Source: Curtobacterium sp. Leaf183
Lineage (GTDB): Bacteria; Actinomycetota; Actinomycetes; Actinomycetales; Microbacteriaceae
NCBI RefSeq assembly: GCF_001424385.1
Contig: NZ_LMPO01000008.1
Coordinates: 37,199-77,998, forward strand
Direction of reading: 5' to 3'
DNA: 40,800 bases
Shown piece by piece: positions 1-8,149 of this stretch (the stretch's first letter is position 1; every line of letters begins with the position of its first letter). The notes beneath the pieces were generated by a model, which did not search any database, was not told the DNA's origin, and worked only from the letters and a program-made list of their open reading frames with translations. Both the position numbers and the translations under genes were made by a program.

Positions 1-717
1 GCGGTCGTCACGACGCGGGGCGCCACGGTCCTCGTCACGACGGCCGTACCCGCGGTCGTCACGGCGCGGAGCGCCACGGTCGTCACGCCGGTCGCCCTCG
101 TGTCGGACGAACCCGCGGTCGTCACGACGGGGAGCGCCACGGTCCTCGCGCCGCACGAACCCGCCGTCGTCGCGTCGCGGAGCACGGTCCGACCCACGGT
201 CGTCACGACGCGGAGCGCCACGGTCGTCACGACGCGGAGCGCCACGGTCGTCACGACGCGGAGCGCCACGGTCGTCGTCGCGACGCCCGTACCCGCCGCG
301 GTCGTCCCGACGGGGAGCGCCCCGGTCGGCACCGCGATCGGCGCCGCGGAACCCACCGCGGTCGTCGCGCGGCGCACCACCGGAGGGGCGGCCGCCGTAC
401 CCACGGTCGTCACGGCGCGGAGCTCCGCGATCCGGGCTGCGGTCGTCACGGCGCGGAGCTCCGCGGTCCGCGGTGCGGTCGTCACGACGGAACCCACCGC
501 GGTCGTCGCGCGGCGCGCCACCGGACGACCGTCCGCCGTACCCACCACGGTCGCCACCGCGGTCCGACCCGCCGGGACGACCACGCTCGTCGTCGCGACC
601 CCGGTACCCACCGCGGTCCGACCCACTCGGCCGACCAGGGCCTCCCGGTCGTCCGCCGCCGGAGCCGCCGTCCCTGCGACCGGCGCCGCCGTGTCGTCCG
701 TCCTCATACGCGGCCAT
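1..717 (-). CDS. Probable pseudouridine synthase (RluB family), N-terminal disordered extension only; partial
   Basis: The reading frame is open from an ATG at 717 to the window edge (239 codons seen). Everything visible is a basic, Gly/Arg/Asp-rich tail made of repeats of the type DRGAPRRDD and RGGYGGR, presumably disordered and able to contact RNA. The start has a good ribosome site (AAGGGA, 6 nt spacing) and lies 14 nt inside the end of scpB. An alternative ATG at 707 is in another frame. No catalytic domain is visible. The call rests on gene order: scpA-scpB-rluB is common in Actinobacteria and Firmicutes, and actinobacterial RluB proteins often carry such tails. An RNA helicase or other RNA-binding protein is possible. 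The frame is secure; the function is inferred. Confidence 0.6.
   Translation of the reverse strand, partial: MAAYEDGRHGGAGRRDGGSGGGRPGGPGRPSGSDRGGYRGRDDERGRPGGSDRGGDRGGYGGRSSGGAPRDDRGGFRRDDRTADRGAPRRDDRSPDRGAPRRDDRGYGGRPSGGAPRDDRGGFRGADRGADRGAPRRDDRGGYGRRDDDRGAPRRDDRGAPRRDDRGAPRRDDRGSDRAPRRDDGGFVRREDRGAPRRDDRGFVRHEGDRRDDRGAPRRDDRGYGRRDEDRGAPRRDDR
211..282 (-). repeat. 24-bp tandem repeat in the coding region
   Basis: Two near-identical 24-nt units (211-234, 235-258) and a diverged third (259-282) each encode an octapeptide GAPRRDDR. More diverged copies continue across roughly 1-480. The unit length is a multiple of three, so expansion or contraction would keep the frame. Confidence 0.8.
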
Positions 718-1393
718 CGGGGATCCCTTCGTTCTGCTCGAAACCGTCGACGCCGTCCTCCAACAGGGGAGAGATCAGCGGCAGTTCGTCGAGCGAGTTG
801 ATGCCGAGCTGCTGCAGGAGCAGGTCGGATGTGACGTAGTTGATGGCGCCGGTCTCAGAGTCGGTGAAGGACTCCTCGATGAGCCCGCGGGCGACCAGGG
901 TGCGGACGACACCGTCGACGTTGACGGCGCGGATGGAGGCGATCTGCGAACGGGTGATCGGCTGCTTGTAGGCGACGACGGCCAGGGTCTCGAGCGCCGC
1001 CTGGGACAGCCGTGCCGGGCGCTCCGCCTCGACGAACTGCTCGACCACCGCGTCGAGCTCCGCGCGGACGTAGAAGCGCCAGCCGCCGCCGACCTCGCGC
1101 AGCTCGAAGCCCCGGCGGACCGTGCCGTCGACGCCGTCGAAGTCCGCGACCAGGCGCTCGATCCCCTGGCGGACGACGGGGACGGGGACGCCGATGGCCG
1201 TGCCGAGCGCGACGAGCGACTGCGGTTCGTCGGCGATCATCAGGATCGCTTCGAGCTGTCGGTCGACGGCGTGACCGGCCGCCTGCGCGCGGACGGACTG
1301 CGCACGGATCGACTGCTCGACGGCGCGGGCGTCACCGATCTCGTCGGCGCCGCCGGGTTCGGCGCTGGAGACGTCGTGGACGTCATCCGTCAT
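704..1393 (-). CDS. scpB: Segregation and condensation protein B
   Basis: A 229-aa ScpB, the winged-helix partner that binds ScpA in the SMC-ScpAB complex, which organises and segregates the chromosome. The first ~45 residues are variable. The core starts at the AVDRQLEAILMIADEP segment, followed by two winged-helix units; the motif LETLAVVAYKQPITRSQI is highly typical. I chose the ATG at 1393 because GGAG lies 6 nt upstream. A TTG four codons further up (1405) would place that Shine-Dalgarno inside the gene. The start overlaps scpA by 11 nt, and the stop overlaps the next gene, so parA-scpA-scpB-rluB appears translationally coupled. Confidence 0.95.
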   Translation of the reverse strand: MTDDVHDVSSAEPGGADEIGDARAVEQSIRAQSVRAQAAGHAVDRQLEAILMIADEPQSLVALGTAIGVPVPVVRQGIERLVADFDGVDGTVRRGFELREVGGGWRFYVRAELDAVVEQFVEAERPARLSQAALETLAVVAYKQPITRSQIASIRAVNVDGVVRTLVARGLIEESFTDSETGAINYVTSDLLLQQLGINSLDELPLISPLLEDGVDGFEQNEGIPDGRV

Positions 1394-2228
1394 AGTCGGC
1401 TCCAAGGTTGGCGAGGCTCTCGTCGGTCCAGTGCTCCGCGGTCCACCGCAGGGTCAGTTCCCCGAGCGGCTCGTCCTGTTCGAAGGTGATCGACGCGTTC
1501 CGGTAGAGCTCGAGGATCGCGAGGAAACGAGCCACCACGATACCCGTGATGTCGACCCCGGCGACCAGTTCGCGGAACGCGACGTCGGGATCGCCCGTGG
1601 CGGCGCGGGTCCGGAGGATCGAGACGACGACCGCGGCCTGCTCGCGGATGCTGACGAGCGGGGCGTGCAGGTGGTCGAGCCCGACGGTCGGGATCTCGCG
1701 CGGGGCGAACGCCAGCGCGGCGAGCGCGGCGAAATCCTGCGCGGACAGCGTCCACACCAGCTCGGGTGTGCGGGCGCGGAACCGTTCCTCGAGCCGGACG
1801 CTCCGGACGTGCCGACGCGACTCGGTGCTCCAGCGTGCGCCGAACCAGTCGGCCGCCTGTTTGAACGCCCGGTACTGCAGCAGCCGGGCGAACAGCAGGT
1901 CGCGGGCCTCGAGCAGCGCGACGTCCTCGGCGTCGACGAGTTCGCCCTGCGGCAGCAGCCCGGCGATCTTCAGGTCGAGCAGGGTGGCCGCGACGACCAG
2001 GAACTCGCTCGCCTCGTCGAGCTCCTCGGCGGACTCGGCCTGGCGCACGTGCGCGATGAACTCCCCCGTGACGACGCCGAGCGCCACCTCGGTGATGTCC
2101 ATCTCGTGCTTCGTGATGAGCGAGAGCAGCAGGTCGAACGGCCCGTCGAAGTTCGTCAGGCGGACCCGGAAGCCCTGCGGCCCGGGGACGGCCGGTGTGT
2201 CGGCGACGGGGTCAGGCGACGGCGCCAC
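1383..2228 (-). CDS. scpA: Segregation and condensation protein A (kleisin)
   Basis: A 281-aa kleisin subunit bridging the two SMC heads. The N-terminal segment FRVRLTNFDGPFDLLLSLI (about residues 20-38) and the following helical EFIAHVRQ region are the SMC-neck binding part of the family. The C-terminal winged helix ends around ITFEQDEPLGELTLRW. The start is GTG at 2228, overlapping the end of parA by 17 nt. Length and order match actinobacterial ScpA. No smc gene is in this window. Confidence 0.95.
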   Translation of the reverse strand: MAPSPDPVADTPAVPGPQGFRVRLTNFDGPFDLLLSLITKHEMDITEVALGVVTGEFIAHVRQAESAEELDEASEFLVVAATLLDLKIAGLLPQGELVDAEDVALLEARDLLFARLLQYRAFKQAADWFGARWSTESRRHVRSVRLEERFRARTPELVWTLSAQDFAALAALAFAPREIPTVGLDHLHAPLVSIREQAAVVVSILRTRAATGDPDVAFRELVAGVDITGIVVARFLAILELYRNASITFEQDEPLGELTLRWTAEHWTDESLANLGADYDG

Positions 2229-3090
2229 GCTGGACGAGCTCTCGTGCGAGCTGCCGGTAGGACTTCGCCGCGATGTGCTCCGGCGCCGTCTGTGTGATGG
2301 GCCGGGCGGACACGGTGGCGTCCGGGAACTTCACGGTGCGACCGATGACGGTGTCGAGCACGCGCTCGTCGAACGTGTCCACCACGCGCTCCATGACCTC
2401 GCGGGAGTGCAGCGTGCGCGAGTCGTACATGGTCGCGAGGATGCCGTCGAGCGTCAGCGCCGGGTTGAGGCGGTCGCGGACCTTGTCGATCGTCTCGATG
2501 AGCAGTGCGACACCGCGCAGGGCGAAGAACTCGCACTCGAGCGGGATCAGCACGCCGTGCGCCGCGGTCAGCGCGTTCACGGTGAGCAGGCCGAGCGAGG
2601 GCTGGCAGTCGACCAGGATGACGTCGTAGTCCTTCGCGACCTTGCGCAGGACGCTCGCCAGGATCTGTTCGCGGGCGACCTCGTTGACCAGGTGGACCTC
2701 GGCGGCGGACAGGTCGATGTTGGCCGGGATGACGTCGAGCCCGGGGGTGTTCGTCGGCTGGATGACCTGGTTCGGGTCCTTCACGGCACCCATGAGCAGG
2801 TCGTAGACGGTGTGGATGTCGTGCGTGCGCACCCCGAGCCCCGCGGACAGTGCGCCCTGCGGGTCGAAGTCGACCGCGAGGACCTTGCGGCCGTACTCGG
2901 CGAGCGCGGCACCGAGGTTGATCGCGGTGGTCGTCTTGCCGACGCCGCCCTTCTGGTTGCACAGGGCGATGATGCGGGCGGGGCCGTGTCCGTCGAGTTC
3001 CTCGGGCACGGGGAACTCGCGAACGGGCCGGCCGGTCGGACCGTACGTGGTCTCGCCGGTGCCGGGCTGGGTCGTCGGGTTCGTGCTCAC
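2212..3090 (-). CDS. ParA/Soj family chromosome-partitioning ATPase
   Basis: A 292-aa ParA/MinD-superfamily ATPase. The deviant Walker A motif KGGVGKTT sits at residues 47-54 and is followed by AVDFDPQG and a Walker B region VILVDCQPS. About 38 residues of poorly conserved N-terminus precede it. The GTG start at 3090 has no Shine-Dalgarno but lies exactly 6 nt after TACGAT, so a leaderless transcript is likely. This is the orphan ParA that often precedes scpA in Actinobacteria, without a parB beside it. It is probably not the main oriC ParA, which normally sits with parB near dnaA. Its exact cargo is unknown. Confidence 0.9.
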   Translation of the reverse strand: MSTNPTTQPGTGETTYGPTGRPVREFPVPEELDGHGPARIIALCNQKGGVGKTTTAINLGAALAEYGRKVLAVDFDPQGALSAGLGVRTHDIHTVYDLLMGAVKDPNQVIQPTNTPGLDVIPANIDLSAAEVHLVNEVAREQILASVLRKVAKDYDVILVDCQPSLGLLTVNALTAAHGVLIPLECEFFALRGVALLIETIDKVRDRLNPALTLDGILATMYDSRTLHSREVMERVVDTFDERVLDTVIGRTVKFPDATVSARPITQTAPEHIAAKSYRQLARELVQRGAVA

Positions 3091-3096
3091 CCCGTC

Positions 3097-3102
3097 ATCG
3101 TA
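3097..3102 (-). promoter_or_regulatory. Leaderless -10 element of the parA-scpAB operon
   Basis: TACGAT on the minus strand, 6 nt before the GTG of parA. This spacing would put the transcription start on the start codon. Confidence 0.6.
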
Positions 3103-3135
3103 CCGGCGCACACGGCGCGGTCCGGGGCGCACCGC

Positions 3136-3198
3136 CGGACGGTGGCGACGCCCGTGCGGACGGTGGCGACGCCCGTGCGCACGGCGGTGACGACCGTG
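3136..3198. repeat. Three 21-bp tandem repeats upstream of parA
   Basis: Units at 3136-3156 and 3157-3177 are identical (CGGACGGTGGCGACGCCCGT plus G). 3178-3198 is a third copy with four changes. They lie in the 172-nt gap between the SseB-like gene and parA, about 40 nt upstream of the parA -10 element. Confidence 0.8.
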
Positions 3199-3262
3199 AC
3201 CGGGCCGTCGCGCCGGCCGCAGCGGACGGGACCCGGGCGACCGGGCCCTCCCGGCGGACGCC

Positions 3263-4090
3263 TCAGACGGCGCGCAGCGCCACCCGCATGCTGTCGACGC
3301 GTTCCGCGATGACGACGTCGGCCGTCCACCGCTGCTGCAGCCGACCGACCAGGGCACCGACGTGGTCGCGGTCGAGGCCCGGGTGCAGGACCAGCCCGAC
3401 GGTCAGCTCGGGTCCGGCGAAGCGTCCGAGCGGGTCGCCGGGTGCGAGTTCGACGCGGGCGACGGCGGGCTCGGCGGCGACGGAGTCGGCGAAGGCCCGA
3501 GCGACCTCGGGGTCCTCGAAGCACGGCGTCCACGCCAGGTCCTGTCCGAGCGCCCAGACCGCGGGACGGCGCAGCACGAACTCGGTCGACGCGGTCGGGT
3601 CGAGCACCACGAGCTGGGTGTCTTCGCTGGCGGCGGCCATCGCCACGCGGCGGGACTCGACCGGGATGGGCCGCGCCGTGGCGTCCCAGGACTGCATCGC
3701 GGCGACCGAGGTGAACGCCGGCATCACCGTGCGGCCGTCCGGGCCCGCGACCGTGACGATCGAGAGCTCCTGGGTCTTGTCGACGACCCGGCCGTCCGGG
3801 GTCTCGCCGACCTCGCCGGCCTCGGCCACGAGCGGGACGAGCAGTCGTGCGGTCCCGAGCGCTGCGACGACCGCCGACTGCGATCCTCCGGTGGGCAGCG
3901 CGGCGATGGCGGCGACCAGCGCCGGGTCCGCCAGGCCGTCGTCGTCGGCGAACGCGTCGTCGTGGCTGTCGAAGGTGCGCCCGGCCCACGGGAAGCCCGC
4001 CGAGTCCGCGCTGTGGTCGCCGACGCCGTGGTCGTGCGTCCGCTCGCGCTCGTCCGGTGCGCCACCGAGGCCGTTCGAGATGCCCGCCAC
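3263..4090 (-). CDS. SseB-family protein of unknown function
   Basis: 275 aa. The first ~55 residues are acidic and His/Asp-rich, probably disordered. The rest resembles the SseB N-terminal domain: DGRTVMPAFTSVAAMQSW is the characteristic segment, followed by a domain with mixed strands and helices. No catalytic motif or membrane segment is visible. The GTG start at 4090 is preceded by GGAG with 7 nt spacing inside the end of priA, whose stop is only 4 nt away, so the two are co-transcribed. Such SseB-like genes commonly sit beside priA in Microbacteriaceae, with role unknown. The family call is good; the function is not known. Confidence 0.8.
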   Translation of the reverse strand: MAGISNGLGGAPDERERTHDHGVGDHSADSAGFPWAGRTFDSHDDAFADDDGLADPALVAAIAALPTGGSQSAVVAALGTARLLVPLVAEAGEVGETPDGRVVDKTQELSIVTVAGPDGRTVMPAFTSVAAMQSWDATARPIPVESRRVAMAAASEDTQLVVLDPTASTEFVLRRPAVWALGQDLAWTPCFEDPEVARAFADSVAAEPAVARVELAPGDPLGRFAGPELTVGLVLHPGLDRDHVGALVGRLQQRWTADVVIAERVDSMRVALRAV

Positions 4091-4094
4091 GCGG

Positions 4095-4841
4095 CTACTC
4101 CGAGGCGACGTCGAGCGCGGCCGGCAGCGTGAACGCGCCGGAGTACAGGGCCTTGCCGATGATGGCGCCCTCGAGCCCGTGCGGCACGAGTCCGCGCAGC
4201 GCGACCAGGTCGTCGAGCGTCGAGATCCCGCCGGAGGCGACCACGGGCTGGTCCGTGCGGTCGCACACCTGGCGCAGCAACTCGACGTTCGGACCCTGCA
4301 GCGTGCCGTCCTTCGTCACGTCGGTCACCACGTACCGCGCGCACCCGGCGGCTTCGAGCCGGTCCAGGACCTCCCACAGGTCGCCGCCGTCCTCGGTCCA
4401 ACCGCGGGCTGCGAGCGTGGTGCCGCGGACGTCCAGCCCGACGGCGATCTGCTCGCCGTACTCACCGATCACCCGCGCGGCCCACTCCGGGTCCTCGAGC
4501 GCCGCGGTCCCGAGGTTCACGCGCGCCGCACCGGTCGCCAGTGCGGCCTCGAGCGCGGCGTCGTCGCGGATGCCGCCCGACAGCTCGACCTGGACGCCCT
4601 CGACCTCGCGGATCGCGTGCGCGATCACCCGCCGGTTGTCGCCCCGGCCGAACGCCGCGTCGAGGTCGACCAGGTGGATCCACTCGGCACCCTGGTCACG
4701 CCAGGCGCGCGCCGCGGCGACCGGGTCGCCGTAGCCGGTCTCACTGCCGGCTTCCCCCTGCGTCAGGCGGACGGCCTGGCCGTCGACGACGTCGATCGCG
4801 GGCAGCAGGACGAGGGGCGGGGTGGAGGTCAGCTCGGTCAT
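4095..4841 (-). CDS. priA: Bifunctional HisA/TrpF isomerase PriA
   Basis: A 248-aa (beta/alpha)8 barrel. It isomerises ProFAR to PRFAR in histidine synthesis; actinobacterial PriA also isomerises phosphoribosylanthranilate in tryptophan synthesis. The paired catalytic aspartates are seen as D17 (in [10 protein letters not shown]) and D174 (in [10 protein letters not shown]). The two phosphate-binding loops appear as SGGI near 88 and ASGGIS near 208. Dual function is inferred from lineage: no trpF is in the window, and other tryptophan genes are not visible. It follows hisH after 220 nt of tandem repeats and precedes the SseB-like gene by 4 nt. Confidence 0.93.
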   Translation of the reverse strand: MTELTSTPPLVLLPAIDVVDGQAVRLTQGEAGSETGYGDPVAAARAWRDQGAEWIHLVDLDAAFGRGDNRRVIAHAIREVEGVQVELSGGIRDDAALEAALATGAARVNLGTAALEDPEWAARVIGEYGEQIAVGLDVRGTTLAARGWTEDGGDLWEVLDRLEAAGCARYVVTDVTKDGTLQGPNVELLRQVCDRTDQPVVASGGISTLDDLVALRGLVPHGLEGAIIGKALYSGAFTLPAALDVASE

Positions 4842-4910
4842 GGTCCTGTCGGTTCTGTGGCTGGTTGCACGGCGGCCGGGAGGCCCGGTGCGAGACGGTC
4901 GCGCAGGTCG

Positions 4911-5038
4911 GGTCCGGTGCTGGGCGGGTTCGGTACTGGGCGGGTTCGGTGCTGGTGGCGTCGGGTGCTGGTTGCGTCCGGTGCTGGTCGCGTTCGGTAC
5001 TGGGTACGTCCGGTACTGGGTGCGTCCGGTCCTGCTCG
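4911..5038. repeat. Eight 16-bp tandem direct repeats between hisH and priA
   Basis: Eight consecutive 16-nt units (4911, 4927, 4943, 4959, 4975, 4991, 5007, 5023) follow the pattern SGTYCGGTRCTGGKNG, with a weak ninth to 5054. The core CGGTRCTGG is in nearly every copy. The unit is not a multiple of three and no gene covers it. It fills most of the 220-nt gap inside the his operon. Confidence 0.9.
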
Positions 5039-5061
5039 CACCGGGTACCGGTCGCGCCGCG

Positions 5062-5697
5062 TCAGAGCGAGCGGACCCAGTTGCGGAGCAGCTGGATGCC
5101 CGGCTCGCCGGACTTCTCGGGGTGGAACTGCGTGGCGGTGAGCGGGCCGTTCTCGACCGCCGCGATGAAGCGCTGCCCGTGCTCGGCCCAGGTGAGCTTC
5201 GGGGCCCGGAACGGCCCGTACGCCTCCAGCGGGAAGTCGGTCACGCCGTACGAGTGCACGAAGTAGAAGCGCTCGTCCTGCAGCCCGTCGAACAGCACCG
5301 TGTCCTCGGGGGCCTGCACCGTGTTCCAGCCCATGTGCGGCAGGACGTCGGCCTGCAGTTGCTCGACCGTGCCGGGCCACTGCCCGAGGCCCTCGACGTC
5401 CACACCGCGTTCGGCACCGCGGGCGAACAGGACCTGCATGCCGACGCAGATGCCGAGCACCGGTCGTCCCCCGGCCAGACGGTGGTCGACGATCTCGCCG
5501 CCCTGGACCCCTTCGAGCTGGTCGATGACGGCCGCGAAGGCACCGACGCCGGGGACGAGGAGCCCGTCGGCCTCGAGCGCTGTGCGCTTGTCCGACGTCA
5601 GTGTCACGTCGGCGCCGGCGCGCTCGAGGGCCTTGGCTGCGGAGTGGACGTTGCCGGAGCCGTAGTCGAGGACGACGACGTTCGGTGTCCCGGTCAC
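5062..5697 (-). CDS. hisH: Imidazole glycerol phosphate synthase, glutaminase subunit
   Basis: A 211-aa class I glutamine amidotransferase that feeds ammonia to HisF, which is not in this window. The catalytic triad is visible: C84 in GICVGMQ, and H192 and E194 in [14 protein letters not shown] near residue 11 and PGVGAF near 49 are typical of HisH. The GTG start overlaps the hisB stop as GTGA, so the genes are coupled. Full length. Confidence 0.96.
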   Translation of the reverse strand: MTGTPNVVVLDYGSGNVHSAAKALERAGADVTLTSDKRTALEADGLLVPGVGAFAAVIDQLEGVQGGEIVDHRLAGGRPVLGICVGMQVLFARGAERGVDVEGLGQWPGTVEQLQADVLPHMGWNTVQAPEDTVLFDGLQDERFYFVHSYGVTDFPLEAYGPFRAPKLTWAEHGQRFIAAVENGPLTATQFHPEKSGEPGIQLLRNWVRSL

Positions 5698-6296
5698 AGG
5701 GCGCCCTTCGTCGAGGGGATGCCGTCGACACGGGGGTCGAGCTCGACCGCGCGCCGCATCGCCCGCGCGAACGCCTTGAACTCGGCCTCGGCGATGTGGT
5801 GCGGGTCGCGGCCCTCGAGCACGCGGACGTGCACGGTGATGCCGGCGTTCACGGTGATGGCCTCGAACACGTGGCGGACCATCGACCCGGTGAAGTGCCC
5901 GCCGATGCGGTGGAACTCGAACCCGGTCGGCTCACCGGTGTGCACGAGGTAGGGACGTCCGGAGACGTCGACGACCGCCTGGGCCAGGGCCTCGTCGAGG
6001 GGCACGAGCGCGTCGCCGTAGCGACCGATGCCGGACCGGTCGCCGAGAGCCTGCTTGAGGGCCTGACCGAGCACGATGCCGGTGTCCTCGACGGTGTGGT
6101 GCACGTCGATGTCGGTGTCCCCCGTCGACCGCACGCGCAGGTCGATCAGGGAGTGCTTGCTGAACGCCGTGAGCATGTGGTCGAAGAACGGCACGCTCGT
6201 GTCGATGTCGGAGGCCCCGATGCCGTCCAGGTCGAGCTCGAGTTCGACGCTCGACTCACTGGTGCGGCGGCTGATCGTGGCGGTGCGCGCGGTCAT
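5694..6296 (-). CDS. hisB: Imidazoleglycerol-phosphate dehydratase
   Basis: A 200-aa monofunctional HisB catalysing dehydration of IGP to imidazole acetol phosphate, without the phosphatase domain of the enterobacterial fusion. Metal-binding histidine motifs appear as FFDHML near 38 and [11 protein letters not shown] near 65, then [10 protein letters not shown] in the second half of the internally duplicated fold. The ATG overlaps the hisC stop (ATGA). Confidence 0.97.
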   Translation of the reverse strand: MTARTATISRRTSESSVELELDLDGIGASDIDTSVPFFDHMLTAFSKHSLIDLRVRSTGDTDIDVHHTVEDTGIVLGQALKQALGDRSGIGRYGDALVPLDEALAQAVVDVSGRPYLVHTGEPTGFEFHRIGGHFTGSMVRHVFEAITVNAGITVHVRVLEGRDPHHIAEAEFKAFARAMRRAVELDPRVDGIPSTKGAL

Positions 6297-7399
6297 GGCC
6301 CAACCCTAACCGGCGGCTGGTCGGCGGCGACCCGGCGCATGGCGTCGAGGAAGGCGGTCGTCTCCGCTTCCGTCCCGGCACTCACGCGCAGGTGGTTCGG
6401 GATGCCGAGGTCGCGCACGATGACGTCCTGGTCGAGCAACGACTCGAACGCGGCGTGCGGGTCCGCCACCCCGCCGAAGAGGACGAAGTTCGACCACGTC
6501 TCGTGCGGGGTGTACCCCATCGCGCGGAGCTCGGTCACCATGCGGTCGCGCTGCCCGCGGATGTCGTCGACCATCGCGAGCATCTCGGGCGCGTGTCGCA
6601 GTGCGGCGACGGCGGCCGCCTGGGTCAGGGCGGACAGGTGGTAGGGCAGCCGGACCAGCCGGAGCGCGTCGATCACGGCGGGATCGGCCGCGAGGTACCC
6701 GACCCGGGCGCCGGCGAACGCGAACGCCTTGCTCATGGTGCGCGAGACCACCAGGCGCTCGCGGCCGTCGAGGAGCGTCAGCGCCGTGGGCTGACCGACC
6801 GGCATGAACTCGGCGTAGGCCTCGTCCACCATCACGATCCCGTCGGTGGCGTCGTACACGGCCTCGATCGTGGCGAGGTCGAGCGGCGTGCCCGTCGGGT
6901 TGTTCGGGCCACAGAGGAAGACGACGTCGGGCTGGTGCTGTCGGACCGCCGCGACCGCCGTCTCGGGCGAGATCCGGAAGGCCGCGTCGCGCGCAGCGGG
7001 GATCCAGCGTGTGCCGGTGCCGGACGCGATGATCGAGTGCATCGAGTAGGTGGGCGGGAACCCGAGCACACTGCGGCCCGGACCGCCGAAGGCCTGCAGC
7101 AGCTGCTGGATGACCTCGTTCGAGCCGTTCGCCGCCCAGACTTGCTCCGGAACGATGCCGTGCCCGAGGTACCCCGCGAGGGACACGCGCAGCTCCGTGA
7201 ACTCACGGTCCGGGTAGCGGTTGACCGTCTCGAGCGCCCGACGGATCGACGCGATGATGTCCTCGGCGACGTCCTGCGGCACGGGATGCGTGTTCTCGTT
7301 GACGTTGAGCTGCACGCTGACGTGCTTCTGCGGAGCGCCGTACGGGCTCTGCCCGCGGAGGTCGTCGCGGATCGGGAGGTCTTCGAGCGTGGTTGCCAC
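6293..7399 (-). CDS. hisC: Histidinol-phosphate aminotransferase
   Basis: A 368-aa fold-type I PLP enzyme converting imidazole acetol phosphate to histidinol phosphate. The PLP lysine is K224 in [21 protein letters not shown] (about 167-170) and the VDEAYAEF segment are the expected cofactor contacts. The in-frame reading extends 57 codons upstream, but family homology begins at about 7399, where a GTG stands 6 nt after TACGAT with no Shine-Dalgarno, so I take it as a leaderless start. It heads the hisC-hisB-hisH(-priA) operon. hisD is not adjacent. Confidence 0.95.
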   Translation of the reverse strand: MATTLEDLPIRDDLRGQSPYGAPQKHVSVQLNVNENTHPVPQDVAEDIIASIRRALETVNRYPDREFTELRVSLAGYLGHGIVPEQVWAANGSNEVIQQLLQAFGGPGRSVLGFPPTYSMHSIIASGTGTRWIPAARDAAFRISPETAVAAVRQHQPDVVFLCGPNNPTGTPLDLATIEAVYDATDGIVMVDEAYAEFMPVGQPTALTLLDGRERLVVSRTMSKAFAFAGARVGYLAADPAVIDALRLVRLPYHLSALTQAAAVAALRHAPEMLAMVDDIRGQRDRMVTELRAMGYTPHETWSNFVLFGGVADPHAAFESLLDQDVIVRDLGIPNHLRVSAGTEAETTAFLDAMRRVAADQPPVRVGP

Positions 7400-7405
7400 C
7401 GATCC

Positions 7406-7411
7406 ATCGTA
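7406..7411 (-). promoter_or_regulatory. Leaderless -10 element of the his operon
   Basis: TACGAT, 6 nt before the hisC GTG. It is the same hexamer and spacing as at parA. Confidence 0.55.
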
Positions 7412-7417
7412 GAGCGC

Positions 7418-7441
7418 CCGGCCGAGGGGACTCCCGGCCGT
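7418..7441 (-). terminator. Possible weak terminator after the LysM gene
   Basis: A short hairpin with CGGCC/GGCCG and GGG/CCC arms lies between the LysM gene stop and hisC. It has no T-run, and the arms are imperfect. Confidence 0.3.
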
Positions 7442-7496
7442 CCGGACGGTGGTGCGGCCTGCCGGCGCCGCGCCCCCGCGCTCCTGCGCTACCGCG

Positions 7497-7862
7497 CTAC
7501 CGCGCGTCGGTGTACTTGGTCGGGATCGCGATCTGCTCGCCGGCCTGCAGCGCCGAACCGTCGAGCGCATTGAGGCTGATGACGTCCTGCACGAAGTCGC
7601 GCGGGTCGGCGTTCGGGGCGGTCTGCTCAGCGAGTGCCCACAGGGTCTCCCCGGGCTGGATGGTCACCGTCTGGAAGTCACTGTGACCCGCCGTGTTGCC
7701 GGCGGATGCCTGCCCGCCGTTGAGCGCGAAGAACGCCACGGCGACCAGCAGCGGCAGCGCCGCCAGCGCCGTGAGGACGATCCGGCCGCGCCGGGTCAGG
7801 CGGAGGTGGGTGCCGACGACGCGAGGAGCGTCCTGCATGGGTGCAAGTGCGATGGTGCTCAT
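7497..7862 (-). CDS. LysM-domain membrane protein, probable SOS-induced division suppressor
   Basis: 121 aa. A basic N-terminus is followed by one membrane segment (about 28-48) and an extracytoplasmic LysM domain (about 65-113) with [15 protein letters not shown], a peptidoglycan-binding fold. The same architecture and the same position, divergent to lexA, are known for YneA of Bacillus and for division-suppressor genes of actinobacteria. Two SOS boxes lie in the shared upstream region. The ATG at 7862 has GGAAGG upstream; a longer reading to 7982 lacks homology and would run through the SOS box. The role as a division inhibitor is inferred. Confidence 0.85.
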   Translation of the reverse strand: MSTIALAPMQDAPRVVGTHLRLTRRGRIVLTALAALPLLVAVAFFALNGGQASAGNTAGHSDFQTVTIQPGETLWALAEQTAPNADPRDFVQDVISLNALDGSALQAGEQIAIPTKYTDAR

Positions 7863-7953
7863 CTCGTGGTGCCTTCCTTGTCTTGGTGGACCGCTGCCCC
7901 GATGGACCTGTGATCCGGTTGCGCGGGCGAAATCACGTTCCGAAGCGCTGTAC

Positions 7954-7967
7954 CGAACATACGTTCG
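7954..7967. promoter_or_regulatory. SOS box (LexA operator) on the LysM-gene side
   Basis: CGAACATACGTTCG matches CGAAC-N4-GTTCG exactly. On the minus strand it contains TATGTT, a plausible -10 for the LysM gene, so LexA binding would block it. Confidence 0.85.
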
Positions 7968-8026
7968 AACGGCGGGACACACAAGACCCCTGGGGACTTT
8001 TCCGCGAGGTTTTCATGCGACACGCT

Positions 8027-8040
8027 CGAACAGGTGTTTG
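8027..8040. promoter_or_regulatory. SOS box (LexA operator) on the lexA side
   Basis: CGAACAGGTGTTTG matches the Gram-positive consensus CGAACRNRYGTTYG. It lies about 110 nt before the lexA start, just upstream of GATACTGTTT, which could hold the -10. Autoregulation of lexA is expected. Confidence 0.8.
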
Positions 8041-8149
8041 TCCGGCTGAAGGCGGTCGGATACTGTTTCGACTGACTGGGACAAGTCTCACGGGGACCAC
8101 CGACATTCCCCATCGGCCGTCCAGGGTCACGACCAGAAGGCGAGACGAC

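Noticed and set aside
1..480. CRISPR or VNTR array outside genes
   Set aside because: The repeats are in-frame codons of a coding region without spacers.
100..801. A Val/Thr-rich plus-strand frame opposite the rluB tail
   Set aside because: It is the antisense of the GAPRRDD repeats and runs into scpB; the minus-strand frame has the ribosome site, gene order and coupling.
1394..1405. Upstream TTG start of scpB
   Set aside because: It would contain the Shine-Dalgarno used by the ATG at 1393.
4095..4841. Separate trpF
   Set aside because: PriA in this lineage usually covers both isomerase reactions; no other candidate exists here.
4911..5038. CRISPR array
   Set aside because: Units are adjacent with no unique spacers and only 16 nt long; no cas genes.
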